A stretch of DNA of 64,000 nucleotides from Flavobacterium limnosediminis JC2902 (GCF_000498535.1 NZ_AVGG01000001.1:496001-560000), one strand, 5' to 3'. Shown: positions 26,801-35,758, counted from the first letter of the stretch. Made by a program: numbers and translations. The notes: generated from the sequence alone by a model not told the origin.

Positions 26801-27210
26801 GCACTTATCAGCGAATTGAAACTGATTTTACAGCCATAACCGAAGCCAATAACAACCCTAATTTTAAAGTCCGCCTCCGTTTCACCGGAGCCAATATGAC
26901 TGTCGATAACGGAAACCGGGTTACCTTTAACAACATAAGCGTCGAGGGAGTTACCTATACATTGACAACTGAAGAAAACGCGATGGCTGATCTTATCGTC
27001 TATCCGAATCCGACAACCGGTGTGGTTCGTGTCGTCTACCCGTCGGATGCATTGGATTATTCTATTTACGGCATTGACGGAAGAAAAATTCAGAACGGAA
27101 AACTGAATAATAATGAAGTTAATCTTTCCCAATTGCCATCCGGTTTGTATCTGATGCAGTTACAGGATGAAAACGGAAAATCAACCGTTAGGAAAATTAT
27201 CAAGAAATAA
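23884..27210 (+). CDS. T9SS-secreted lamin-tail/CotH kinase-family protein, paralog 2
   Basis: A 1108-residue tandem paralog of the preceding gene, same domain order and length: signal peptide (ending LLAQ), lamin-tail domain, chitobiase C-terminal-like domain (YTLDGSEPNENN), CotH region (NGEYWGILALRERYDNNYF near 479; GRWRWAFHDVTSTFGD near 591), InlB-like repeat, beta-sandwich and T9SS type A domain (LIVYPNPTTG to the end). By eye well over half the positions are identical. The acidic KDNDD motif of paralog 1 is HDVTS here, so a putative metal-binding Asp is lost. Paralog 2 has the more usual RWRW core. It converges on rfbD with 8 bp between stops and no clear hairpin. Confidence 0.92.
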   Translation: MKKITFWILTTLVVLSFDTLLAQNIVINEILTSNSTSVTDEDGSHEDWIELYNTGATPVNLLGHGLTDDGANLFKWTFPSVTLNPGAYLMVWASDKNRAVAGSPLHTNFKLSGVGETLILTNPSGGNVGTVTPVYLPADVSHGRFPNGSGPYVFFATPTPNAANSTTAYSEALSPPQFSHASEFRTTGFDLTLTSSSPGSTILYTLDGSEPNENNLAGTTYSYKKSYPELPGQAFGPFFQYSFQTQQYSVPIPISNRSSQPNKLSNISTTWEFAPEYFPNGPVFKGTVVKAKVIKPGALPSTTVTKNYFISPQGINRFTIPVVSVSFDENYFYDYTNGLSVAGVDFDNWRIANPTEEVNENLGNFNRTGDLTERMANLNYFVNGQEVINQKVGLRIHGDHSRTYPSKSMRVYARSSYGADKLEYPFFSDEPYTAYERIVIKNASGDFFGTMFRDALCNELVKDLRMETEAHKQVITFINGEYWGILALRERYDNNYFKLVYNIDAVDLLENEGDVKEGDDENYLSFINFVETNDLSLSDKYAEMQTLMDKDNYMDYHISNIYINNDDWVTNNVVFWRKRTSYQPNAPYGHDGRWRWAFHDVTSTFGDPDFDTLADATTTDENIHELWSTLILRKLLANNSFKIEFINRFADLMNTNFLPGRIISQINSMAAVIAPEMNDQYFRWKGPEDDSDWQYHLEQERIFANQRPNYQRQHIRQKFGISQNINATLNVSDAAHGYIKMNTINVKAGTPGITGNPYPWTGIYFHNIPVKIKAVALPGYEFSHWTGASSSTSVEITITPTADFSVTAHFIPSGNVDVPQTIYFWMMDTDIQNDTPLTDIAATFEAAAEGNLHYESCLVGYPFSAANPNWRKASMERRNSPTSLNYIPTVNQNLTFENSQMRGIQIKQPFQSGALQNNMQFHFSTLGYKNIKFAFAVLDEGAASGITVDYSINPGTPIWVTTGMSASSYPISSTYQRIETDFTAITEANNNPNFKVRLRFTGANMTVDNGNRVTFNNISVEGVTYTLTTEENAMADLIVYPNPTTGVVRVVYPSDALDYSIYGIDGRKIQNGKLNNNEVNLSQLPSGLYLMQLQDENGKSTVRKIIKK

Positions 27211-27218
27211 TCTTACTA

Positions 27219-28085
27219 TCACTTATCAGATGGGAACGGGTACAAGGCCTCCTCCCATTTTCTGATGGTCAGTCCGAAGGTTTTCTTAATCTTGCTTTTA
27301 TCCAAAACACTGTATTTTGGCCGTCTTGCCGGTGTAGGGTAAGCCGATGTAGGGATCGGATGCACAGTGATTGTTTTATTGTTGACTTCAAAGATTTTTT
27401 TAGCAAAGTCAAACCAACTGCATTGCCCCTCGTTACTGAAATTATAAATTCCGAATTGGGACTCTTTTACCGGATTGGCATGACAAAACACTATCATTCC
27501 GATAAGCGCTTCCGCCAAATCGACGGCATGGGTAGGTGTTCCGATTTGGTCATTCACTACAGACAATGTATCCCTTTCGGAAGCCAATCGCAGCATCGTT
27601 TTCATAAAATTATTCCCAAATTGCGAATACACCCAAGACGTTCTCACAATAAAGTGTTTTTCCCAAATGGTTTGCAACGCCTGCTCTCCATCTAACTTTG
27701 TTTGTCCGTAAACGCCTGTTGGATTTGGAAGATCATCTTCGGTATAAGGCGTTATTTTTTCCCCGTCGAAAACAAAATCGGTGGAGATATGCAGTAAAAT
27801 ACTGTTGTGTTTTTTACAGGCATCGGCTAAATTTTTAGTTCCGATGACATTGATCGCATGCGCATTTTCGTATTCACTTTCGGCTTTATCCACCCCAGTA
27901 TACGCTGCGGCATTGATGCAAAAATCGGGTTGGTGTTTTGCAAAAACCGATTCGCAATTGGTGCTGTCGGTAATGTTCAGCTCGGAAGAGGAACAGAATA
28001 CGAAATCAATTTCCGGATAATTTCCGGATACAGACTGTAGTGCCTGTCCTAACTGACCGTTAACGCCTGTAATTAATACTACCAT
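27219..28085 (-). CDS. rfbD: dTDP-4-dehydrorhamnose reductase
   Basis: Last step of dTDP-L-rhamnose synthesis, reduction of dTDP-4-keto-L-rhamnose with NAD(P)H. It is a 288-residue SDR: GVNGQLGQAL at residues 7-16, INAAAYTGVDKAE, STDFVFDG and Y126-xxx-K130 (YGQTK), all RmlD marks; RRPKYSVLD near the C-terminus is also typical. It overlaps rfbC by 7 bp and closes the leftward operon. Confidence 0.97.
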   Translation of the reverse strand: MVVLITGVNGQLGQALQSVSGNYPEIDFVFCSSSELNITDSTNCESVFAKHQPDFCINAAAYTGVDKAESEYENAHAINVIGTKNLADACKKHNSILLHISTDFVFDGEKITPYTEDDLPNPTGVYGQTKLDGEQALQTIWEKHFIVRTSWVYSQFGNNFMKTMLRLASERDTLSVVNDQIGTPTHAVDLAEALIGMIVFCHANPVKESQFGIYNFSNEGQCSWFDFAKKIFEVNNKTITVHPIPTSAYPTPARRPKYSVLDKSKIKKTFGLTIRKWEEALYPFPSDK

Positions 28086-28630
28086 ACCTTTTTTGCTTTT
28101 TCAAAAGTGGGCAAAACCATATCTTTTTCGGAAATCAGCAATTCGCTTTGCGGTAAACCCCAATCGATACCTAAAGTCGCATCATTATACATAAATCCGC
28201 CTTCGGATTCCTTATTGTAAAAATTATCGCACTTATAGAAGAAGGTAGCCGTTTCACTTAAAACCACAAACCCGTGCGCAAACCCACGGGGAACAAACAT
28301 CTGTTTTTGGTTTTCTGCCGACAAAATTTCAGCAACATACTGTCCGTACGTTTCCGATTCCGGGCGGATATCCACAGCCACATCCAAAACTTCTCCCTGT
28401 AGCACACGAACCAATTTTGCCTGAGCATGTTCGCCACACTGATAATGCAATCCGCGAAGAACTCCTTTTGTGGAATACGATTGGTTGTCCTGAACGAAAT
28501 GTACTTTTTGCCCGGTTCCGTTTTGAAATGTTTGTTCGTTAAAACTTTCCATGAAATAGCCACGGGAATCATTAAACACTTTCGGTTCCAGGATAAAACA
28601 GCCGGATAATTTTGTTGGTATGAAATTCAT
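28079..28630 (-). CDS. rfbC: dTDP-4-dehydrorhamnose 3,5-epimerase
   Basis: Epimerises dTDP-4-keto-6-deoxyglucose at C3 and C5. It is a 183-residue cupin: DSRGYFMESF at 21-30, catalytic His62 in RGLHYQ, VRVLQGEVLDVAVDIR and FVPRGFAHGFVVLSE. Length and motifs fit RmlC. It is separated from rfbA by 43 bp containing a short AGTAACT/AGTTACT inverted repeat. Confidence 0.97.
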   Translation of the reverse strand: MNFIPTKLSGCFILEPKVFNDSRGYFMESFNEQTFQNGTGQKVHFVQDNQSYSTKGVLRGLHYQCGEHAQAKLVRVLQGEVLDVAVDIRPESETYGQYVAEILSAENQKQMFVPRGFAHGFVVLSETATFFYKCDNFYNKESEGGFMYNDATLGIDWGLPQSELLISEKDMVLPTFEKAKKVW

Positions 28631-28673
28631 TCTTTTTAGTTTCAGAGTAACTGAGTCCCTTAGTTACTAAGTG

Positions 28674-29537
28674 TTATTTTGAAATTAAGCTCATTAAATG
28701 TTTTCCGTAACCGCTTTTTAATAACGGTTCGGCCAATGTTTTCAATTGAACTGCATCTATAAAGCCCATTCTATACGCTGCTTCTTCGATCGCGCCAATT
28801 TTTAAACCCTGACGCTCTTCGATAACCTCAACAAACTGCCCAGCCTGCATTAACGACTGGAACGTTCCGGTATCCAACCAGGCGGTTCCCCGGTCGAGTA
28901 TACTCACCTGAAGTTTTCCCCTGTTCAGGTATTCTTTATTCACATCGGTGATTTCCAGTTCGCCACGATGACTTGGTTTGATGTTGGCTGCAATCTCCAA
29001 TACGTCGTTATCGTAGAAATAAATTCCGGGAACGGCATAATTGGATTTAGGCTGTAACGGTTTTTCTTCGATAGAAAGCACTTTGCCATTCGCATCAAAA
29101 TCAACAACCCCATAACGCTCCGGATCGTGAACGTGATAAGCATAAATAATTCCGCCGTTCGGATTGTTGTTCGCCTGAAGCAATTCCGCCAAACCGGTTC
29201 CGTAGAAAATATTATCACCCAGAATTAAGGCAACTTTATCGTTACCTACAAATTCTTTTCCGATGATAAATGCCTCGGCCAATCCGTTGGGATGTTCCTG
29301 AACGGCATATTCGAATCGGCAGCCTAAAGAACTTCCGTCGCCCAACAATTGTCGGAACAAAGGCAAATCATGCGGCGTTGAGATAATCAGGATTTCACGG
29401 ATTCCCGCCCACATCAACGTTGATAGCGGGTAGTAAATCATTGGTTTATCGTAAATAGGCATCAGTTGCTTGCTTACCGCTAATGTTAACGGGTGCAGAC
29501 GCGTTCCTGATCCTCCTGCTAATATAATTCCTTTCAT
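28674..29537 (-). CDS. rfbA: Glucose-1-phosphate thymidylyltransferase
   Basis: Makes dTDP-glucose from dTTP and glucose-1-phosphate. It is a 287-residue nucleotidyltransferase with [11 protein letters not shown] at 8-18, [18 protein letters not shown] and VEEKP-like [10 protein letters not shown]; the C-terminal helix KSGYGKHLM is typical of RmlA. It is part of the rfbB-A-C-D operon, with an 87-bp gap to rfbB holding an 8-nt-period degenerate array. Confidence 0.98.
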   Translation of the reverse strand: MKGIILAGGSGTRLHPLTLAVSKQLMPIYDKPMIYYPLSTLMWAGIREILIISTPHDLPLFRQLLGDGSSLGCRFEYAVQEHPNGLAEAFIIGKEFVGNDKVALILGDNIFYGTGLAELLQANNNPNGGIIYAYHVHDPERYGVVDFDANGKVLSIEEKPLQPKSNYAVPGIYFYDNDVLEIAANIKPSHRGELEITDVNKEYLNRGKLQVSILDRGTAWLDTGTFQSLMQAGQFVEVIEERQGLKIGAIEEAAYRMGFIDAVQLKTLAEPLLKSGYGKHLMSLISK

Positions 29538-29624
29538 TTTGTAAGTTGCAAAGTCTCAAAGATGCAAAGATGCAAAGTTGTAACGTGATGTTTTTGAGTT
29601 AATAAAGAACAAAATTCCTAATTC

Positions 29625-30635
29625 CTAATTATATTTTTCTAAATACCACACAATTGTCTTCTTAATTCCGGTTTCGAAATTTTCATCGGCTTTCCAGCCT
29701 AATTCGGTTTCGATTTTTGTCGCATCAATGGCATAACGCAAATCGTGCCCCGGACGATCTTTCACAAAAGTGATCTGATCCTGGTATTTCCCTTCGGCTT
29801 TTGGTTTCAAATCGTTTAACAATTCACAGATGGTATTGGCAATGTACAGATTGTTTCGCTCGTTTCTTCCGCCGATGTTATACGTTCCTCCCGATTTTCC
29901 TTTTCGGAAAACCAATTCAATCCCTTTACAGTGATCCAACACGTACAACCAGTCACGGACATTTTTTCCGTCCCCGTAAATTGGGATATTTTCTCCTGTA
30001 AGTGCTTTGCGGATAATCGTCGGAATCAGTTTTTCATTGTGTTGCTTCGGACCGTAATTATTGGAACAGTTGGTCGTTACCACATCCATTCCATAGGTGT
30101 GAAAATAGCTTCGCACAATCATGTCTGACGATGCTTTAGAGGCTGAATACGGACTGTTAGGTGCATACGGCGTGGTTTCTTCAAACAATCCGGTTTTCCC
30201 TAAGGTTCCATAAACCTCATCGGTGGAAATATGGTGAAAACGTGAAGTTTCATAGCCCGGTTTATACTGATTCGGAGCAGACATCCAATGCTTTCTGGCC
30301 ACATCTAAAAGGTTGAATGTTCCCAAAACATTGGTTCTGATAAAAGCTTCCGGGCCGGAAATGGAATTGTCCACATGGCTTTCGGCAGCAAAGTGAATAA
30401 TGTCTTTGAAATCGTATTTCCCGAACAATTCTTCGATAAAAGAACGATCGCAAATGTCTCCTTTCACAAAGGTATAACGCGGATGGTTTTCCACTTCCTT
30501 AACATTGTCCAAATCCCCGGCATAGGTTAACAAATCCAGATTCACCAAATGATATTCCGGATTGTTTTCTATAAAATATGATACGAAATTGGCGCCTATG
30601 AATCCGGCACCACCTGTAACTAAAATACTTTTCAT
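29625..30635 (-). CDS. rfbB: dTDP-glucose 4,6-dehydratase
   Basis: Converts dTDP-glucose to dTDP-4-keto-6-deoxyglucose with bound NAD+. It is a 336-residue SDR: GGAGFIGANFV at 8-18, HFAAESHVDNSI, T138-D139-E140 and Y163-xxx-K167 (YSASK), the RmlB catalytic set; NNYGPKQHNEKLIPT and GDGKNVRDWLYV are conserved. Its ATG overlaps the stop of the Wzz-like gene, so rhamnose synthesis is coupled to chain-length control. Confidence 0.98.
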   Translation of the reverse strand: MKSILVTGGAGFIGANFVSYFIENNPEYHLVNLDLLTYAGDLDNVKEVENHPRYTFVKGDICDRSFIEELFGKYDFKDIIHFAAESHVDNSISGPEAFIRTNVLGTFNLLDVARKHWMSAPNQYKPGYETSRFHHISTDEVYGTLGKTGLFEETTPYAPNSPYSASKASSDMIVRSYFHTYGMDVVTTNCSNNYGPKQHNEKLIPTIIRKALTGENIPIYGDGKNVRDWLYVLDHCKGIELVFRKGKSGGTYNIGGRNERNNLYIANTICELLNDLKPKAEGKYQDQITFVKDRPGHDLRYAIDATKIETELGWKADENFETGIKKTIVWYLEKYN

Positions 30636-31618
30636 TAAGCTAAATTTCTTTTTGCCAGTTGCCTTCTGTAAAAACTTCGGAACATGCCAAATAAAACAAA
30701 TAGCCCGATGAAGAAAACGGGCAAGACCAATTTCATTTTTCCATTCGTCGATTTGGTATTCTTAACATTCAGGATATGACTGTTTTCTTTTACAATTTTA
30801 TCCGAAGTGATTAGTTCAATTCGTTTATTTCCCTGCTCGTTGATAAGCGCTTCTTTGGTTTTAAGAACTTCATTTAACTGTGTGTTATCATTGTAATACA
30901 CCAGTTTGTCACTTTTCTGATTACCGCCAACTGCTTTCGAAAACTGGTTCATCACTCCGTTAATCTGTCCAATGATACTGTCGTTTTCTTTGATTTTTAC
31001 ATTAATGTTATTGAGATATTCTTTTTGCAATCCTCTGTAATATTCATTGTCATTCAGATAATCTAAAAGGGGTTCAAGTGTTTTCCCCTCGGAAGTTTTA
31101 TCGCTGGTAACGAAAGTTATCTTATGATACGAATAATTCTTACTGGTCAAATTGTCCTCCACGATCTTCTTCAAGTCGCCGTCTTCAGCCAGCAACTTAA
31201 TCATTTCGAAATTTTGCTCATTCCCACTGATAAAACGATAAATATCCGGAATCGGTTCGATTGCGATCTTTGCAAATTTCTTCGGATTTTTGATTCCGAT
31301 CTGTTTCAGAAAAACGGTGTCTCCTTCCTTTATTTTAGCCGATATTAAATCAACTTTGGAATACAGATAATCCGTACTTCCGAAATTAGGCGTCACAATA
31401 ACTTCATGATCGTAAACTTTTGTATTCTTATCCATATAAAAACCCAACCCGGCTCCCAGTACAAATAAGATTCCGATAACAATAATATTTCTTCGGATAA
31501 ATAAAATTCCGTCAAACAACCAATCGATTAACGACTGGATTTTATCTCCTATTTTTTTCGAAAGTTGACCCAAATCGATTTCCTGATCATTCGGGTTAGT
31601 CTGAGGACTATTGCTCAT
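30635..31618 (-). CDS. Wzz-like chain-length determinant
   Basis: A 327-residue inner-membrane protein with the polysaccharide co-polymerase layout: N-terminal cytoplasmic tail, TM1 at about 44-62 (IIVIGILFVLGAGLGFYMD), a long periplasmic domain of about 220 residues with helical stretches, and TM2 near 298-316 (LVLPVFFIGLFVLFGMF) followed by a basic tail. No C-terminal tyrosine-kinase domain. Family assignment rests on topology and position before rfbB; the conserved proline/glycine TM2 motif is only loosely present. Confidence 0.65.
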   Translation of the reverse strand: MSNSPQTNPNDQEIDLGQLSKKIGDKIQSLIDWLFDGILFIRRNIIVIGILFVLGAGLGFYMDKNTKVYDHEVIVTPNFGSTDYLYSKVDLISAKIKEGDTVFLKQIGIKNPKKFAKIAIEPIPDIYRFISGNEQNFEMIKLLAEDGDLKKIVEDNLTSKNYSYHKITFVTSDKTSEGKTLEPLLDYLNDNEYYRGLQKEYLNNINVKIKENDSIIGQINGVMNQFSKAVGGNQKSDKLVYYNDNTQLNEVLKTKEALINEQGNKRIELITSDKIVKENSHILNVKNTKSTNGKMKLVLPVFFIGLFVLFGMFRSFYRRQLAKRNLA

Positions 31619-31628
31619 AAAAGTGGTA

Positions 31629-33317
31629 TTATTTTATATTAAAGATTTGTTCCAGTATTTTAATGGTGATAAGATACGTAGGTTTTACACCTGTTGTACC
31701 CAATCCTCCGGAGGCCAGTGTACTTCCCGTTTCCAAAGGGTTATCCGAAGCATAATAAGCATAACGCACTTTCACATTCGGATTGATGCTTTTTCTGATT
31801 TTAGATGCCGACTGCACCGCTTTCTGGTAATAAGCGCCTTCCATTTCAAGACCGATGGCGCCCCAGGTGGAATCGTGAAAAAACTGCAGTAAATCTCTGT
31901 TCTGAAGCGAGGTTCCCAAAACGGTAACCATCGGTCCGGCAAAAACGGGAATATCATTGCCTTCAAACATTTCAGCTGTCAGTTCGTTTTCAAACGGATA
32001 ATTGTCCGCCGTTCCCTCATTGACGTGCGCATTCGGAATCATGATGTCGCCTTTTCCGCCCTGCAGGATTCCGGCTTTACCCATAATCGAAACCGATTCT
32101 ACATTCAGGAATACTTTCCCGTCAGCGGTTTTATACGGTTTTAATAACTCGTCTATCGTTTCAAAAGCCTGCTCACCAAAGGCATAGTCCATCACAATTA
32201 ATACCGGCTTTTCTTTTCCGAAAGTCGCTTTGGGAAATGCCGATTTCTTCAGGTCGATTTTAGCCGTGTCAAAAATCTGAACGTCAATATTCGTTCCTGA
32301 GGTGTCCGGCAGTGAAATCATTCCGTGTAGTAACGCAAATTCTTCCACTTTCTTGCGTAACGGATCATTTCCGCTTTTGCTTAAATCTTCAAAAATCTGA
32401 AAATCATCGCCCGCTTTGTATTTGTTACCCAGAACGGGTTCGGCAAAGATCGAATTCATCACACTGTGCATGTTCGCACTGATAACGTGAATCGGTCGTG
32501 CCAGTAAATCGTTCCGCTCTAAAACTTCCTTGATATTGTTGGCCCAGATTTCACCATAAATATGATGTCCCAGGCGCTCTCTTAAAATCGGACTGAACGT
32601 AATGGTTCTTTTGTTGTTGTCTACCACTTCTTCAATGGCCAGTTTTCCCAACCAGTAGATTACGTGTAAAAAACGATCCGGTTTTTCTTTGGTTCCGAAA
32701 CCTTCATAAATGTCGATTACCTCGGCAAAGGTTCTTCCCAAAATATTGGAAGCGTGTGAAATGGCTTTCTCACGGTCTACCAACGTTAATTTTTTATTCT
32801 GAAGCACCACCTGTTCCAGTTTTTCCCAATCACGGGTTAACCTTCCTTCTTCATCGATCATTACACGGTCTTTAATTTTATGCGACTCGATAAAAATAAA
32901 CGTCAAGTGCGTTAAAACATCATAAATGTCTGATCGCCCTCTGGTGATTTCGATGTTCATCTGTTCGTCGTCAATGCGGTAACAGTTTCTTCTTCTTTTG
33001 GGAGGAACAATAGGCTGGAAATGTGATTTTGAATAGCCTTCATCCGAAGTTAAATTGATATAGCGGCATTCTTCAATACCTACCGGAAGGCGTTCGATAA
33101 CATACAGCAATCCGTTTAATTCCACTTTTTCTTCGGCGATGGAACCGTAAATTTCAGGGCGTAATGATAATAATGCCTCACGTAAGGTTTCGCCCGAAAT
33201 CCCCATTGGTTTATAAAAACCCCTGTTAAACAAATGACGCATGGTAATGTACAGTCGTTCGATAGCTGCCGACGACTCTTGCGCCCGGGAGCGCGAAATG
33301 TTCTTTAATTCCTTCAT
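31629..33317 (-). CDS. DUF6909-like protein with nucleosidase-type EMEG motif
   Basis: A 562-residue soluble protein that I place, from memory, in the Bacteroidota family DUF6909. The N-terminal half is helical and charged (SRAQESSAAIERLYITMRHL). The C-terminal half has VIMDYAFGEQAFETIDELL, FAGPMVTVLGTS and GLEMEGAYY near residue 488; EMEG is the active-site signature of purine nucleoside phosphorylases/nucleosidases, where the Glu contacts the ribose. This suggests a nucleosidase-related fold, possibly distantly like AMP nucleosidase, but substrate and activity are unknown. It sits between a CarboxypepD_reg protein and the Wzz-like gene (10-bp gap). A TAnnTTTG box lies 23 bp upstream. Confidence 0.7.
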   Translation of the reverse strand: MKELKNISRSRAQESSAAIERLYITMRHLFNRGFYKPMGISGETLREALLSLRPEIYGSIAEEKVELNGLLYVIERLPVGIEECRYINLTSDEGYSKSHFQPIVPPKRRRNCYRIDDEQMNIEITRGRSDIYDVLTHLTFIFIESHKIKDRVMIDEEGRLTRDWEKLEQVVLQNKKLTLVDREKAISHASNILGRTFAEVIDIYEGFGTKEKPDRFLHVIYWLGKLAIEEVVDNNKRTITFSPILRERLGHHIYGEIWANNIKEVLERNDLLARPIHVISANMHSVMNSIFAEPVLGNKYKAGDDFQIFEDLSKSGNDPLRKKVEEFALLHGMISLPDTSGTNIDVQIFDTAKIDLKKSAFPKATFGKEKPVLIVMDYAFGEQAFETIDELLKPYKTADGKVFLNVESVSIMGKAGILQGGKGDIMIPNAHVNEGTADNYPFENELTAEMFEGNDIPVFAGPMVTVLGTSLQNRDLLQFFHDSTWGAIGLEMEGAYYQKAVQSASKIRKSINPNVKVRYAYYASDNPLETGSTLASGGLGTTGVKPTYLITIKILEQIFNIK

Positions 33318-33339
33318 GAACTTTTTTATTTTCTAACCC

Positions 33340-33347
33340 CAAATATA
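33340..33347 (-). promoter_or_regulatory. Candidate -7 box before the DUF6909-like gene
   Basis: The minus strand reads TATATTTG, 23 bp before the ATG. It could give an internal promoter for DUF6909-like/wzz-like/rfbBACD within the long leftward block. No clear -33 element. Confidence 0.4.
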
Positions 33348-33359
33348 GTTTTTTATTTT

Positions 33360-34244
33360 TTAGTTGGTTAAAACGAGACTAATTGCCGGTTCGAAAGTTT
33401 TCAGATCGTTTGAAGGGCTTTTGTATTTGTACTTCTTTTGCTTGTGCCACTTTCCTCCGTTGTAGGAAAAGGTGTTTTCTTCATCCACCCAATTTCGAAG
33501 GACAAGCGGGTAATAGACTTTCATTAAATGAATCTCCTTTGCATCTCCATATGAAACGGGAGTGTTAAACCGATTTTTTTCAATAATCAGGAGTTCATAC
33601 CCTACAAAAACCCCTTTTTTAGGGAAAGTTATATTAAATTCCGATAAATCAATCTTGCTTTTATTCCTTCCCTTCCCAACTGTAAAAAGCAAATCCCTAT
33701 CTAAAAGTTCATCGCCCGGGAAACCTTCATCATTAACGTTATACACATGGACTCTTACCGTCGCATCGTCTATTTCGCTGGCAGTATGAAGCACCATTTG
33801 GTTAATAAAATTGGTCTTGCTGTATTTTGGATCAAAAGGAAAATATTTCACATAAATATTCGGTCCATTATGAGCAAAAACATCATACACCCCACTTTTG
33901 CGCACCTTCCCAATTTCAATTTCTTTGGTGCGTTTGGATTGCATAATCAGCAGTTCGTCCAACTTAAAAGACGATGTTTTCAGGATAACTTTTCCTGTTT
34001 CGGATACTTTTATCTTTTTCGATTCAAAGCCTATGGATGAAAAAACCAATGTTTTGTTCATATCCGAAACCTTAATTTCGAAGTGACCGTTTTCTTCGGA
34101 ACTAGTGCCAACATTTTCATCTTCCACCCAAATGTTTACATAAGGAATGGGTTTGTTATTTTCGTCTACGACTATTCCTTTCGTTTGGGAAAAAATAGGA
34201 AAACTCAGTAAAAGCAACAACGCGAAAAGTCTATTTTCTATCAT
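33360..34244 (-). CDS. Secreted CarboxypepD_reg-like domain protein
   Basis: A 294-residue exported protein: signal peptide MIENRLFALLLLLSFPIFSQ (1-20), then a CarboxypepD_reg-like beta-sandwich (about 22-100: KGIVVDENNKPIPYVNIWV, TSSEENGHFEIKV, LVFSSIGFESKKI), as found at the N-terminus of SusC-type receptors but without plug or barrel. The remaining about 190 residues form an unrecognised beta-rich domain. Related exported proteins are common in Flavobacteriaceae and of unknown role. Confidence 0.82.
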   Translation of the reverse strand: MIENRLFALLLLLSFPIFSQTKGIVVDENNKPIPYVNIWVEDENVGTSSEENGHFEIKVSDMNKTLVFSSIGFESKKIKVSETGKVILKTSSFKLDELLIMQSKRTKEIEIGKVRKSGVYDVFAHNGPNIYVKYFPFDPKYSKTNFINQMVLHTASEIDDATVRVHVYNVNDEGFPGDELLDRDLLFTVGKGRNKSKIDLSEFNITFPKKGVFVGYELLIIEKNRFNTPVSYGDAKEIHLMKVYYPLVLRNWVDEENTFSYNGGKWHKQKKYKYKSPSNDLKTFEPAISLVLTN

Positions 34245-34265
34245 CTTTGTTCTATGCTCTATTTT

Positions 34266-35753
34266 CTACACTTTGCTTAATAAATCAGCAATTTTACGGT
34301 CATTGGAAAGTCGGGGTAATTTATTCTGCCCGCCCAATTTTCCGATGGATTTCATATATTCCTGAAACCCGTTTTTGGGAACTTTTGTTAGTACCAAAGT
34401 GCGTAAAACGTGACCCGCAATAAGATCATCGTAATAAACATTTTGCTTGCGCATGGCTGCATCGATTCGTAACGCGAATGCTTCCGGATTATTGGGTTCG
34501 TTTTCAAATTCGATAAACCATTCGTGATACGGCAAACCATTGATTGGATTAATTTGCGGTGCGACGGTAAATTCGTTGATGCGTACCTCCGTTCCTTCCA
34601 TCGCTTCCTGTAATGCGGCTTCGACTTCTTTTCCGATTACGTGTTCGCCGAAAGCGGAAATGTAATGTTTGATGCGTCCGGAAACGATAATTCGGTAAGG
34701 TTTTAAACTCGTAAACTGAATGGTATCGCCAATATTATACGCCCAAAGTCCGGCATTAGTGGATAAAATCAAAACATAGTTAATGCCCAGTTCCACTTCG
34801 CCGATAGTGTGTCGTTTTGGGTTTTCGGTGAAAAATTCGTCGGCTTTGATGAATTCATAGAAAATTCCGGAATTCAGCAGCAGCAACATTCCTTTTTCCT
34901 TTTGGGAATCCTGATAGGCAAAAAAACCTTCGGAGGCCGGAAACAATTCAATGGAATCTACTTTTCTGCCGATAAGATTTTCAAATTTGGCGCGGTACGG
35001 TTCGTAATTTACGCCACCATAAATGAACAGATTGAAGTTTTTGAACAGCTCTCCCACGGGTTTATCTGCTTTGGCTTTCAGTTTCTCAAAATACATCTGT
35101 ACCCACGACGGAATTCCGGAAATGATGGCCATATTTTCGTTGAAAGTTTCTTCCACAATGGCATCGACTTTCGTTTCCCAATCCTCAATGCAATTGGTTT
35201 CCCAACTTGGCAGGCGGTTTTTTTGCAGATAACTGGGAACATAATGCGCCACGATTCCTGAGAGACGGCCCAGTTTGATTCCGTTTTTCTCTTCCAGAAT
35301 CGGACTCCCTTGCAGGAAGATCATCTTTCCGTCGACAAAATCGGCCTTTCCGGTTTCGTGTATGTAACTTAGAATCGCGTTTCTGGCCGCTTCAATATGA
35401 TAGGGCATCGACTCCTTGGTAAGCGGAATGTATTTCGCGCCCGAAGTCGTTCCCGAGGTCTTGGCAAAATATACGGGTTTCCCTTTCCAGAGAATGTCTT
35501 CTTCGCCTTTTACGACTCTGTCAACATAAGGCCGCAAGGCTTCATAATCGCGAACCGGAACGTTTTGTACGAAATCCTCAAACGTTTTGATGTCCGAAAA
35601 ATGATGGTCTTTTCCAAATTGCGTGTTTTTTGCTTCAGTAAGCAACTGCTCAAAAACTTTTTGCTGGGTTACAACAGGGTTGTTGGCCCATTTTTGAGTT
35701 TTAATATGGATGATGGCAGCGAACTGTCTGGCAAAAAATGCTTTTAAAGACAT
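34266..35753 (-). CDS. GH3-family (auxin-responsive promoter-like) adenylate-forming enzyme
   Basis: A 495-residue bacterial GH3 protein. The ATP-binding motif KTSGTTSGAKYIPLT is at 98-112, ELFPASEGFFAYQ carries the YxxxEG-like motif 2 and GDTIQFTSLKPYRIIVSGRIKHYISAFGE holds motif 3 and the hinge. Plant GH3 enzymes join amino acids to jasmonate or auxin; the bacterial substrate is unknown. It is one of two adenylate-forming enzymes flanking this polysaccharide region (the other is the CapK-like protein). It lies 5 bp downstream of sdpI and 21 bp before the CarboxypepD_reg gene. Confidence 0.92.
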   Translation of the reverse strand: MSLKAFFARQFAAIIHIKTQKWANNPVVTQQKVFEQLLTEAKNTQFGKDHHFSDIKTFEDFVQNVPVRDYEALRPYVDRVVKGEEDILWKGKPVYFAKTSGTTSGAKYIPLTKESMPYHIEAARNAILSYIHETGKADFVDGKMIFLQGSPILEEKNGIKLGRLSGIVAHYVPSYLQKNRLPSWETNCIEDWETKVDAIVEETFNENMAIISGIPSWVQMYFEKLKAKADKPVGELFKNFNLFIYGGVNYEPYRAKFENLIGRKVDSIELFPASEGFFAYQDSQKEKGMLLLLNSGIFYEFIKADEFFTENPKRHTIGEVELGINYVLILSTNAGLWAYNIGDTIQFTSLKPYRIIVSGRIKHYISAFGEHVIGKEVEAALQEAMEGTEVRINEFTVAPQINPINGLPYHEWFIEFENEPNNPEAFALRIDAAMRKQNVYYDDLIAGHVLRTLVLTKVPKNGFQEYMKSIGKLGGQNKLPRLSNDRKIADLLSKV

Positions 35754-35758
35754 TGGTA

